Under the pieces are notes generated by a model. That model saw nothing but the letters and a program-made list of their open reading frames with translations. It had not been told where the DNA came from and did not search any database. Shown here one piece after another: positions 1 to 7,066 of a stretch of DNA of 34,435 nucleotides. The stretch lies in the NCBI GenBank assembly GCA_944387145.1, contig CALXDU010000015.1:1-34435 (forward strand), read 5' to 3'. A program made the translations under genes and the position numbers. Position 1 is the stretch's first letter. Each line of letters opens with the position of its first letter. Source of the DNA: an uncultured Oscillospiraceae bacterium (lineage in GTDB: Bacteria > Bacillota > Clostridia > Oscillospirales > Oscillospiraceae).

Positions 1-26
1 CATAGAAATAGCCCCCCTAGTCTAGT

Positions 27-50
27 CTCGAAAACTTTTGCTTTTTCGAG
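27..50. repeat. Edge hairpin, possible mobile-element end
   Basis: Positions 27-34 (CTCGAAAA) are complementary to 43-50 (TTTTCGAG) around an 8-base loop. Downstream, the sequence runs through AAGGGGACTATATCA (61-75), which has the look of an insertion-sequence terminus ending in CA. No transposase is visible because the window starts here. The stretch 1-113 has no convincing gene. Confidence 0.3.
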
Positions 51-113
51 TGTCTACTCTAAGGGGACTATATCACATGCTTTCCGGGGGTTATTCTGCG
101 TTATTTAGGAAAA

Positions 114-1034
114 TTACTCCCACAGACCGTCAGGGTATTTGCCCTCATCGGTCATCTTTTTCAGTTCGGCAACCACCACCGGCTTATCTGCCGCATAGGT
201 CACGCCAAACCAGCGGTCGGGAGAGGTCAGCACCTTGATGGTGGCTTTTTTCTCCTGAATCAGCTGGGCAATGGGCAGGGGCAGGAAATACTCACACTTC
301 AGAGGATTCTCAGGCAATGCCTTGTCCAGGAATGCGGAGAACCGGGCATTGATTTCCTCCAGGAAGCTGGGCATAAAGCCCCACATGTTCATAGATACAG
401 TGGTGTTTGCCGGCACGTCCACCCAGTTTTCTCCATCTTCGGTGAAGTGGATGCCGCCGGAATACTTCTCAATCCGGGTCCGCTCGGTGATTCCTGCCAG
501 GAAACCTTCGCCATCGGTTTCACAGACGCCCCGGGCAACACTGCCATGCTCGGTAACCGTGTTTCCCAGTTCATAGCCTACCATGCAGTAGCCGTAGGGG
601 TCGGTGTTCTGGGACAGATAATCATACATGACTTTGTAAGCGGATGCGCCGTAATAGTCATCGGAATTGATAACCGCAAAAGGCGCTCCGTCGATTGCTT
701 CCGCTGCACAGAGCACTGCATGGCTGGTGCCCCAGGGTTTGGTCCGGCCTTCGGGAACGGCATAACCGGCAGGCAGCTTGTCCAGTTCCTGGAAGGCATA
801 CCGGATTTCCACAGGAGCGTTTTTCAGCCGCTTGCCCACAGTCTCCATAAAGTCCTTCTCAATGGCCTTTTTGATGATAATGACCACGGTATCAAAACCG
901 GCCCGATGGGCGTCATAAATGGAGTAGTCCAGAATGGCCTCTCCCTGCACACCAACAGGGTCGATCTGCTTCAGCCCGCCGTAGCGGCTGCCCATACCGG
1001 CAGCCAGCACAACGAGCACAGGTTTTTTTCCCAT
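114..1034 (-). CDS. Sugar-phosphate nucleotidyltransferase family protein
   Basis: 306-residue GT-A-fold nucleotidyltransferase of the NDP-sugar pyrophosphorylase type, which would transfer a nucleotidyl group from an NTP to a sugar phosphate in the cytoplasm. The N-terminus carries the nucleotide-binding signature LAAGMGSRYGGLKQ (residues 11-24), and FAVINSDDYYG in the first half fits the metal/nucleotide-binding loop. The start is an ATG at 1034 with AAGGAG eight bases upstream and a good SigmaA-type promoter further up. It appears to be a single-gene unit lying beyond gluQ. The sugar and nucleotide substrates cannot be read from the sequence; a role in cell-surface polysaccharide supply is only inferred. 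Confidence 0.8.
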   Translation of the reverse strand: MGKKPVLVVLAAGMGSRYGGLKQIDPVGVQGEAILDYSIYDAHRAGFDTVVIIIKKAIEKDFMETVGKRLKNAPVEIRYAFQELDKLPAGYAVPEGRTKPWGTSHAVLCAAEAIDGAPFAVINSDDYYGASAYKVMYDYLSQNTDPYGYCMVGYELGNTVTEHGSVARGVCETDGEGFLAGITERTRIEKYSGGIHFTEDGENWVDVPANTTVSMNMWGFMPSFLEEINARFSAFLDKALPENPLKCEYFLPLPIAQLIQEKKATIKVLTSPDRWFGVTYAADKPVVVAELKKMTDEGKYPDGLWE

Positions 1035-1073
1035 GTCTATATCTCCTTATGGTTTTTTTTAACGGATACCTAC

Positions 1074-1102
1074 AGTATACCCCGGATTGGCCCCAATGAC
1101 AA
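1074..1102 (-). promoter_or_regulatory. SigmaA-type promoter for nucleotidyltransferase
   Basis: On the minus strand, -35 TTGTCA (1102-1097) and -10 TATACT (1079-1074) are separated by 17 bases; each box matches the consensus at five of six positions. The -10 lies about 40 bases upstream of the start codon at 1034. Confidence 0.65.
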
Positions 1103-1147
1103 GAGACAGTCTGCACAAAACGTCGGTTTTCCGCTTTTTCAGCAAAA

Positions 1148-2089
1148 TCACCGGATTATCCCTCCTACATTCTGGTAAAACAGAGAGGCATCCAGACAGA
1201 TATCCGTCTTATTCACCCTTTGCCAGGAAAATTCCCCAATCAATTCCTTTGCACTGATGGCGCAAGGCCGGTCAATCACCCCGGCGGCATGGGCAAGGTT
1301 GCCCAGAATCTGCTGCGGCTGGAAGTGCAGTTTCAGCTGTCCTAAGTCCAGATCCTTGTCCCGTTTGCTCAGCCGCCGCCCGTCGGGGGCCAGCAGCATG
1401 GGCACATGGGCATAAACGGGATGGGAAAATCCGAACAGCTCCTGCAAATACATCTGCCGGGGTGCGGAGCTGAGCAAATCCATCCCCCGCACCACTTCCG
1501 TGACTCCCGCTTCTCCATCGTCCACCGTGACCGCCAGCTGATACACATACACCCCATCCGCCCGGCACACCACCATGTCGCCGCAGTCGGTGGCAAGGTT
1601 CAGAGAATATTCCCCCTGAACCAAATCCGTAAACCGCCAGATCTTATCCGGAACCATTACCCGCCAGGCAGGACTTCTGGAAAATGCCGCCCGCTGCCCA
1701 TCCGTCAGATTCCGGCAGGTGCCGGGGTAGACATAGGTTCCGTCAGACAGGTGAGGGGCATTGACGCTGTGCAGCTGACTGCGGGTACAGTAGCACGGAT
1801 ACAGAAGCCCCAAATCCCGCAGTTTTTCAAAATACCCGTCATATACCCGGCTTCTTTTGCTTTGGGCCGGGGTCTCCCGGTCATAAGTAAGGCCCAGCCA
1901 GGCAAGATCCTCCCGCAGAATCCGGGCATTTTCTTCGCTGGTGCGCTGGGTGTCCAGATCTTCCATCCGCAGCACCATTTCTCCATTCTGCGCACGCACC
2001 GACAGCCATGCCAGCAGCGCCGCAAACACATTGCCCAGATGCATCCGCCCGGAGGGGGTGGGGGCAAATCGTCCCGTTACCCCAGCCAT
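1148..2089 (-). CDS. gluQ: Glutamyl-Q tRNA(Asp) synthetase-like protein
   Basis: 313-residue class I aminoacyl-tRNA synthetase catalytic domain without an anticodon-binding domain, the hallmark of GluQ-RS, which attaches glutamate to queuosine at position 34 of tRNA-Asp. The N-terminus has TGRFAPTPSGRMHLGN with the HIGH-type motif HLGN at residues 17-20. A zinc-site region begins YPCYC and continues through YPGTC. The KMSKS-type loop appears as RRLSKRDKD. Length fits the family (about 300) and is far below a full GltX. I chose ATG 2089 (GGTGG five bases upstream) over GTG 2101; both overlap the upstream gene's 3' end, suggesting translational coupling. A truncated GltX is the alternative. Confidence 0.82.
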   Translation of the reverse strand: MAGVTGRFAPTPSGRMHLGNVFAALLAWLSVRAQNGEMVLRMEDLDTQRTSEENARILREDLAWLGLTYDRETPAQSKRSRVYDGYFEKLRDLGLLYPCYCTRSQLHSVNAPHLSDGTYVYPGTCRNLTDGQRAAFSRSPAWRVMVPDKIWRFTDLVQGEYSLNLATDCGDMVVCRADGVYVYQLAVTVDDGEAGVTEVVRGMDLLSSAPRQMYLQELFGFSHPVYAHVPMLLAPDGRRLSKRDKDLDLGQLKLHFQPQQILGNLAHAAGVIDRPCAISAKELIGEFSWQRVNKTDICLDASLFYQNVGGIIR

Positions 2090-2547
2090 TGAATCCACCA
2101 CCGTACCACCGCCAGAATGCCGATGATTTCTAAGATTGCCAGAAAAACCAGACCGCCGATGCCTTTATCCTTATAATCTTCGTCAAAGACCGCTGCGTTC
2201 TCGTCCAGCTGCTCGTATTCTTCCTCTTCGTATACTGGAGCTTTCTTTGCTTTCTTTTCCTTCTTCTTGGAAGCTTGGGAAACTTTCTTCTGGGGCGCTT
2301 TCATCCGGGTGCCGTAGCCGTTGGCGTGATTGCGCACCTCCGGCTCTTCCGACAGAAGTTCGTCTAAGTTATCCACCCATCCCTGGTCGGAGCCATAGAG
2401 GGCATTGTTCAGATCCTCCTCATCAAAAAATTCATCATATTCGCCGTAGTCTTCCTCTTCACTGGGCGCAAATGCTTCTTCCTCTTCTTCTTCCGCCAGC
2501 AGCTCTTCTTCCAGCCGGCGCAGTTCCCTGCTCGGATCATCAAACAT
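2077..2547 (-). CDS. Acidic protein with C-terminal membrane anchor
   Basis: 156-residue protein that I cannot assign to a named family. The first half is extremely rich in Glu and Asp (a run of EEE/DEE segments to about residue 60). A lysine-rich stretch follows near residues 85-105 (KKVSQASKKKEKKAKK), then another acidic patch. The last 28 residues form a hydrophobic segment (GGLVFLAILEIIGILAVVRWW) compatible with a tail anchor, which would leave the charged region in the cytoplasm. The start at 2547 has a strong AAAGGAGGG site. It diverges from dnaA across a shared promoter region and its 3' end overlaps gluQ. It occupies the side of dnaA where rpmH-rnpA is often found in Firmicutes. Function unknown. 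Confidence 0.75.
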   Translation of the reverse strand: MFDDPSRELRRLEEELLAEEEEEEAFAPSEEEDYGEYDEFFDEEDLNNALYGSDQGWVDNLDELLSEEPEVRNHANGYGTRMKAPQKKVSQASKKKEKKAKKAPVYEEEEYEQLDENAAVFDEDYKDKGIGGLVFLAILEIIGILAVVRWWIQWLG

Positions 2548-2570
2548 AGACTTTCCCTCCTTTGCTGGCT

Positions 2571-2599
2571 ATTTTACCCGATTGGGTGGGGAAAGTAAA
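2571..2599 (-). promoter_or_regulatory. Promoter for acidic membrane protein-gluQ
   Basis: Minus-strand -35 TTTACT (2599-2594) and -10 TAAAAT (2576-2571) with a 17-base spacer. It lies 24 bases upstream of the ATG at 2547 and diverges from the dnaA promoter. Confidence 0.6.
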
Positions 2600-2711
2600 G
2601 AGAATTCCGCCCTGGAAGCAGATTTTCTCCGCCGGTTGGATTCTTTTTCACCCTTTCGGCGAAATACCGAATCTTTCCCATTGCTATTCTTGGAATATTA
2701 CCAAAAACCAC

Positions 2712-2740
2712 TTGTCTTTTATAGTAAAATGTGATAAAAT
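2712..2740 (+). promoter_or_regulatory. dnaA promoter
   Basis: -35 TTGTCT (2712-2717), 17-base spacer, -10 TAAAAT (2735-2740). The expected transcript start near 2747 leaves a leader of about 75 bases before the chosen dnaA start. I see no good DnaA box in 2548-2821, so the autoregulatory upstream box cluster seen in some Firmicutes is absent or degenerate here. Confidence 0.65.
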
Positions 2741-2821
2741 TTAAGGTGATATATTATGTACAAACAGAAGCCGCCTGTTTTCATTTTTTGGCTTGTGAGA
2801 GAGATGGAAAGGAGCCATAGT

Positions 2822-4135
2822 ATGTATTCATCCGCCTACGTCTGGGCCAAGGTGCTGAGCCATATGGAAGAACGCCTGGGCGCCGTTACCGTGTCGGCCT
2901 GGTTCGACGATGCCGAGGTGGTGGAGCTGAACGAGAACAATCTGGTTCTCTATTCCCCCTCGGACTTCCGCCGGGAAATCATCCGCCGCCGCTGCACCGA
3001 CTACATCCATGACGCCCTGAAAGAGATTTTCAATTCCGACGCCAAGCTGCTGGTTTTCGGCGACGAGGAGCTGGCCGCCCGGAAAAATAAGGGTTCTTCC
3101 CCCACGGCGATGGATTTTAACCCCCAGTTCACCTTTGACAATTTTGTGGTAGGCCCTTCCAACCGGTTTGCCCATTCCGCTGCCATTGCCGTCAGCAAGA
3201 CCCCGGGCCAGGTGTACAACCCTCTGTTTCTCTATGGCCCTCCCGGCGTGGGCAAGACCCATCTGCTGTATGCCATTGCCAACGGCATCCGCAAGGAAAA
3301 CCCCAACGCCAACATTGTCTACATCAAAGGCGACCAGTTCACCAACGAGCTGATTGACGCCATTAAAAACGGTAAAAATATCGAATTCCGCTCCAAATAC
3401 CGGGAAGCGGATCTGTTCCTGGTGGATGATATTCAGTTTATCGCCGGTAAGGAATCCACCCAGGAGGAATTTTTCCATACCTTCAATAAGCTTTACGAAG
3501 AGCACAAGCAGATTGTGCTCACATCTGACCGCAAGCCTGACGATATGCTCACGTTGGAAGAGCGTCTTCGCAGCCGTTTCCTCTGGGGTCTGATTGCGGA
3601 CATCAACCCGCCGGATTACGAGACCCGAATGGCCATCATCAAGAACAAGGCCAAGCAGCTGGGACTGAACCTCAGCGATGAAGTGTGCAACTACATTGCG
3701 GTGAATATTACTTCCAACGTCCGGCAGATTGAAGGCACGGTGAAAAAGATTCTGGCCTACCGGGATCTGAACAACATGCCCCTGGATCTTCCCAACATTT
3801 CCCGGGCCATCGACGACATGTTCAAGTCCGAAGGCAACGCCGTACCCACTCCGGCCCTGATTATCACCCAGGTCAGCAAGTTCTATAATGTAGATGAGCA
3901 GGTGCTGCGGGGCACCCAGAAGAACAAGGGCACTGCCGAAGCCCGGCAGGTTGCCATGTATCTGATTCGCAAGCTGACCAATTTGTCCCTGCCGGACATT
4001 GGCAAGGAATTTGGCCGGGATCACTCCACGGTACTTTATGCCATCCGAAAGGTAGAGGTTGCTCTGAAAAACGGCGACGCCAACATGCAGAACAACGTCC
4101 GGGACGTCACCTCCAACATTAACTCCAGCCTCTAA
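2822..4135 (+). CDS. dnaA: Chromosomal replication initiator protein DnaA
   Basis: 437-residue AAA+ initiator that binds DnaA boxes at oriC and melts the origin. N-terminal domain I runs from MYSSAYVW. The AAA+ core has Walker A GPPGVGKTHL (about residues 139-148) and Walker B LFLVDDIQ (about 198-205). The C-terminal helix-turn-helix carries the DnaA signature RDHSTVLYAIRKVE (about 399-412), which contacts the box. I chose ATG 2822 because AAAGGAG lies seven bases upstream and family alignment begins there; upstream ATGs at 2756 and 2804 lack a suitable site, and the former is almost on the expected transcript start. It is first in the replication block and directly upstream of oriC. Confidence 0.98.
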   Translation: MYSSAYVWAKVLSHMEERLGAVTVSAWFDDAEVVELNENNLVLYSPSDFRREIIRRRCTDYIHDALKEIFNSDAKLLVFGDEELAARKNKGSSPTAMDFNPQFTFDNFVVGPSNRFAHSAAIAVSKTPGQVYNPLFLYGPPGVGKTHLLYAIANGIRKENPNANIVYIKGDQFTNELIDAIKNGKNIEFRSKYREADLFLVDDIQFIAGKESTQEEFFHTFNKLYEEHKQIVLTSDRKPDDMLTLEERLRSRFLWGLIADINPPDYETRMAIIKNKAKQLGLNLSDEVCNYIAVNITSNVRQIEGTVKKILAYRDLNNMPLDLPNISRAIDDMFKSEGNAVPTPALIITQVSKFYNVDEQVLRGTQKNKGTAEARQVAMYLIRKLTNLSLPDIGKEFGRDHSTVLYAIRKVEVALKNGDANMQNNVRDVTSNINSSL

Positions 4136-4161
4136 CTTCTTTTTCTTGAAAGAAAAAGAAG
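4136..4161. terminator. A/T-rich hairpin after dnaA
   Basis: CTTCTTTTTCTT (4136-4147) is fully complementary to AAGAAAAAGAAG (4150-4161). The stem is GC-poor and no clean T-run follows, so it may be a weak terminator or a dispersed intergenic repeat. The following 4162-4328 holds no convincing gene; a 12-base direct repeat GGCTGGTGCTAT occurs at 4225-4236 and 4270-4281. Confidence 0.4.
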
Positions 4162-4333
4162 CAAAAAGAACTTTAGTGGCGCACGGGGTATGGTGGTTCG
4201 TTGGGCTTAGTGCCCGGTAACTGTGGCTGGTGCTATGGGGAAGTCTTTATAGCATCGCTTGAAAACTAAGGCTGGTGCTATTGGTTCGCTTCGCTTTGCT
4301 CGCTTGTTTTTCTCTCTTTTTTTGCGCTGAATT

Positions 4334-4545
4334 TTTTCCACAGGGACTGTGGAATGTGGAAAACCTGGTTGTGGAAAAGTTTCGACGAAATTTCGCTTCC
4401 ACAGGCGCTGTGGAAAAGTTTCGAAAAATACACATTGCCCTGTGGAGAAAAAATCCTTGGGGCCGTAAGGGAAATTCCAGTTATCCACATAAGTTTCTAC
4501 TACCCCTATTACCACTACCTAAACTTACGATAGATATATAGATCT
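4334..4545. other. oriC: oriC: DnaA boxes and unwinding element
   Basis: The dnaA-dnaN intergenic region contains one consensus DnaA box TTATCCACA (4481-4489). It also holds four TTTTCCACA-type boxes: 4334-4342 forward, and 4355-4363, 4370-4378 and 4409-4417 reverse. Two near-identical inverted repeats, TTCCACAG-N3-CTGTGGAA, lie at 4336-4354 and 4397-4415. Immediately after the consensus box, 4497-4520 reads in triplets as CTA CTA CCC CTA TTA CCA CTA CCT. This resembles the DnaA-trio strand-opening element described in Bacillus subtilis, and it is followed by AT-rich sequence around 4529-4541. Placement between dnaA and dnaN, box density and the trio-like element together support a functional origin. 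Confidence 0.88.
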
Positions 4546-4576
4546 GTCTATTCTCTAACAAGAAAGGAACTTGACT

Positions 4577-5686
4577 ATGCGTTTTACCTGTGAAAAAAGC
4601 ATGCTGGTAACGGGTCTGAATATTGCCGGCCGTACCGTAGCACAGAAAAGCAGTCTTTCCGTCATCGAAGGCATCCTCTGCAAGGCAGGACACTACCTGA
4701 CTTTGACAGGATATAATATGGAGACCGCCATCAGCTACGAAATTGAAGCGGACATTTCCGATCCCGGCGAGTGCATTCTCCCTGCCAAGCTGTTCGGTGA
4801 CATTATCCGCCGCCTGCCCGAAGGGCCGGTGACGGTGGTGGTAGACGATAGCTTCAAGGTTTCCATCCGTTCCGGTTACGCTTCCTTTACCATTTCTGCC
4901 GAAACAGCGGAGGACTATCCGGAGCTGCCTGACGTCAATTCCGGACGGGCCATTTCCATTCCTCAGAATCAGCTGAAGGAGTTGATCTCCGGAACCATCT
5001 TTGCCGTTTCGGAAAATCAGGGCCGTCCCATTCACACCGGTGTCAAGTTTGAGGTGACCAACGAAACCATCACTGCGGTAGCGGTGGACGGATTCCGTCT
5101 GGCCCGCCGGACTTACCATCCGGAAGAGGGCACCGGACGGGAGATGAATTTCGTTGTCCCCGCACCGGGACTGAAGGAAGTGGAAAAGATTCTTTCGGAT
5201 ACGGAAGACAACGCTGCCTTTACCTTAGGCCCCAAGCACATTCTGTTCCAGATCGGCCGGGCAACTCTGGTCTGCCGTCTACTGGAAGGGGAATTTCTGG
5301 ATTGGCGGCGGGTGGTACCCACCGACTGTCCCATCAAGCTCATTGCCAATGTTTCGGAGCTGGCCTCTTCCGTGGAGCGTGTCGGCCTGATTGTTTCGGA
5401 AAAATACAAAAGCCCGGTGCGCTGCATTTTCTCCAACCAGGAATTGCAGATGCGCACCAATACCACCATCGGCGCTGCCGAGGACCGGTGCAGTTTCGCC
5501 GGTGACGGAAAAGAGCTGGAAATCGGCTTCAATGTCCGCTATCTGGCCGACGCCCTCCGGGTGGTGCCTGCTCAGGAGGTTACTCTGGAGCTGACCAACG
5601 GCTTAAGCCCCATTGTGCTGACCCCCGTGGATGACAAATACGACTTTGCCTATATGGTACTGCCGGTTCGGATCAAGAATGGTTAA
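4577..5686 (+). CDS. dnaN: DNA polymerase III beta subunit (sliding clamp)
   Basis: 369-residue sliding clamp that encircles DNA as a dimer and tethers the replicative polymerase. The sequence has the usual three-fold repeated clamp architecture, starting MRFTCEKSMLV and ending with a typical LPVRIKNG tail. Length matches the family (about 365-380). The start is ATG 4577, with AAAGGAA about eight bases upstream; an in-frame TTG at 4571 is too close to that site. It follows oriC and is separated by only 10 bases from the S4-domain gene, so dnaN, the S4 gene and recF are probably co-transcribed. Confidence 0.97.
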   Translation: MRFTCEKSMLVTGLNIAGRTVAQKSSLSVIEGILCKAGHYLTLTGYNMETAISYEIEADISDPGECILPAKLFGDIIRRLPEGPVTVVVDDSFKVSIRSGYASFTISAETAEDYPELPDVNSGRAISIPQNQLKELISGTIFAVSENQGRPIHTGVKFEVTNETITAVAVDGFRLARRTYHPEEGTGREMNFVVPAPGLKEVEKILSDTEDNAAFTLGPKHILFQIGRATLVCRLLEGEFLDWRRVVPTDCPIKLIANVSELASSVERVGLIVSEKYKSPVRCIFSNQELQMRTNTTIGAAEDRCSFAGDGKELEIGFNVRYLADALRVVPAQEVTLELTNGLSPIVLTPVDDKYDFAYMVLPVRIKNG

Positions 5687-5696
5687 GAGGTAAGGT

Positions 5697-5942
5697 ATGA
5701 AAGTAATTGTAAAGAAGAAAGACGGCGCCGTTCCCGTTGCCATCGGTACGGAATACATCAAGCTTCAGGATGCCATGAAACTGGCAAATCTGGTTGCCAC
5801 CGGCGGCGAAGCCAAGGCCCTTATTCAGGAGGGCCAGGTGGAGGTGGGCGCAGAAGTCTGCACCATGCGGGGCAAAAAGCTCTATCCTGAGGATACCTTC
5901 ACCTTCCAGGGTCAGACCTACCGGATCGTGCACCAGGTATGA
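5697..5942 (+). CDS. yaaA: S4-domain RNA-binding protein YaaA/RlbA type
   Basis: 81-residue protein consisting almost entirely of an S4-like RNA-binding fold (IKLQDAMKLANLVATGGEAK, then IQEGQVEVGAEVCTMRGKKL). Small S4 proteins between dnaN and recF are standard in Firmicutes (B. subtilis yaaA, also called rlbA). The proposed role is in ribosome large-subunit biogenesis. The ATG at 5697 is preceded by AAGAGGTAAGG. Its stop overlaps the recF start by four bases (ATGA), pointing to translational coupling. Confidence 0.9.
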   Translation: MKVIVKKKDGAVPVAIGTEYIKLQDAMKLANLVATGGEAKALIQEGQVEVGAEVCTMRGKKLYPEDTFTFQGQTYRIVHQV

Positions 5943-7042
5943 ATCTGGAATCTGTTGCATTGCGAAGCTTCCGAAATTATCAGGAAGCCCAGCTTACCTT
6001 TGACCCCGGGGTCAATCTGATCGTGGGAGACAACGCCCAGGGAAAGACCAATCTTCTGGAGGCCATTGCCTATCTTGGCAGCGGCAAAAGCTTCCGGGCA
6101 CAGAAAACCGCGGAGCTGATCCGCTTCGGCGCGGACTTCGGGGAAGTGGAAGGGTCGGTTTTTGCCCAGCAGCGCAAGCAAACCCTGCGCTTCGTCCTCT
6201 TTCCCGGCAGCCGGGCCAGACAGATCTGGCGAAACGGAGCGAAACAGAAAACTGCTGCCGACATTGCGGGAGTTCTGCCCACGGTGCTGTTCTGCCCCGA
6301 GGATCTGCTGATGCTCAAAGCGGGAGCCGCCCAGCGGCGGCGGTTTGGGGATAGTGCGTTATGTCAACTCAGGCCCAATTATGATGCGGCTCTGACCCAG
6401 TATAGCCGCATTCTGGAGCAGAAAAGCAGGATTTTAAAGGATCATTTCACGGACCCCCGGGTGCTGGACATTCTGCCGGAGTATAATCTCCGGCTGTGCC
6501 AGGTGGGGGCGCTGCTGATTTCCTACCGGGCCCGGTTTTATGAAGCCCTGGGCTCGGCAGCGGCGGACTTTCACGGTCAGTTTTCCGGAGGAAAAGAGGA
6601 CTTTTCCCTGGAATACCGGACGGTGTCCACGGTGAAAGACCCCTTTGCACCGGTCAGTCAGCTGACCGAAGACTTACAGGAGCATTTGCAGCAGCACTAC
6701 CGGGCAGAACTGGAAAGCGGCCAGTGTCTGACCGGACCCCACAAAGATGATTTTACCGTCACCCTTTCCGGCATCGATCTGAAGGCCTACGGCTCCCAGG
6801 GCCAGACCCGGACCAGCGCCATCAGCCTGAAGCTGGCCCAGCGGGAACTGATGCGCCGGGAGTGGGGAGAAGAGCCGGTGCTGCTGCTGGACGACGTGCT
6901 GTCCGAACTGGACCCGGGGCGGCAGGATTTCGTACTGAACAAAATCGTCTCCGGACAGGTGTTCATCACCTGCTGCGAACCGGGACGGTTTACCAAATTG
7001 GGAAAAACCATGCACATCAATCAAGGAAATGTGATGATATAA
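5939..7042 (+). CDS. recF: DNA replication and repair protein RecF
   Basis: 367-residue SMC-like ATPase that helps load RecA at single-strand gaps together with RecO and RecR. Walker A is GDNAQGKTNLLEAI (about residues 30-43). Near the C-terminus an ABC-type signature region precedes Walker B VLLLDDVLSELD. Length is typical. The start ATG overlaps the S4 gene stop by four bases, and the gene ends 24 bases before gyrB. Confidence 0.96.
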   Translation: MNLESVALRSFRNYQEAQLTFDPGVNLIVGDNAQGKTNLLEAIAYLGSGKSFRAQKTAELIRFGADFGEVEGSVFAQQRKQTLRFVLFPGSRARQIWRNGAKQKTAADIAGVLPTVLFCPEDLLMLKAGAAQRRRFGDSALCQLRPNYDAALTQYSRILEQKSRILKDHFTDPRVLDILPEYNLRLCQVGALLISYRARFYEALGSAAADFHGQFSGGKEDFSLEYRTVSTVKDPFAPVSQLTEDLQEHLQQHYRAELESGQCLTGPHKDDFTVTLSGIDLKAYGSQGQTRTSAISLKLAQRELMRREWGEEPVLLLDDVLSELDPGRQDFVLNKIVSGQVFITCCEPGRFTKLGKTMHINQGNVMI

Positions 7043-7066
7043 ACGGCGCAATTTCAGGAGGATTTT

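Noticed and set aside
4207..4515. 102-codon minus-strand frame across oriC
   Set aside because: Overlaps the DnaA boxes, has no ribosome binding site, and its composition follows the repeats of the origin.
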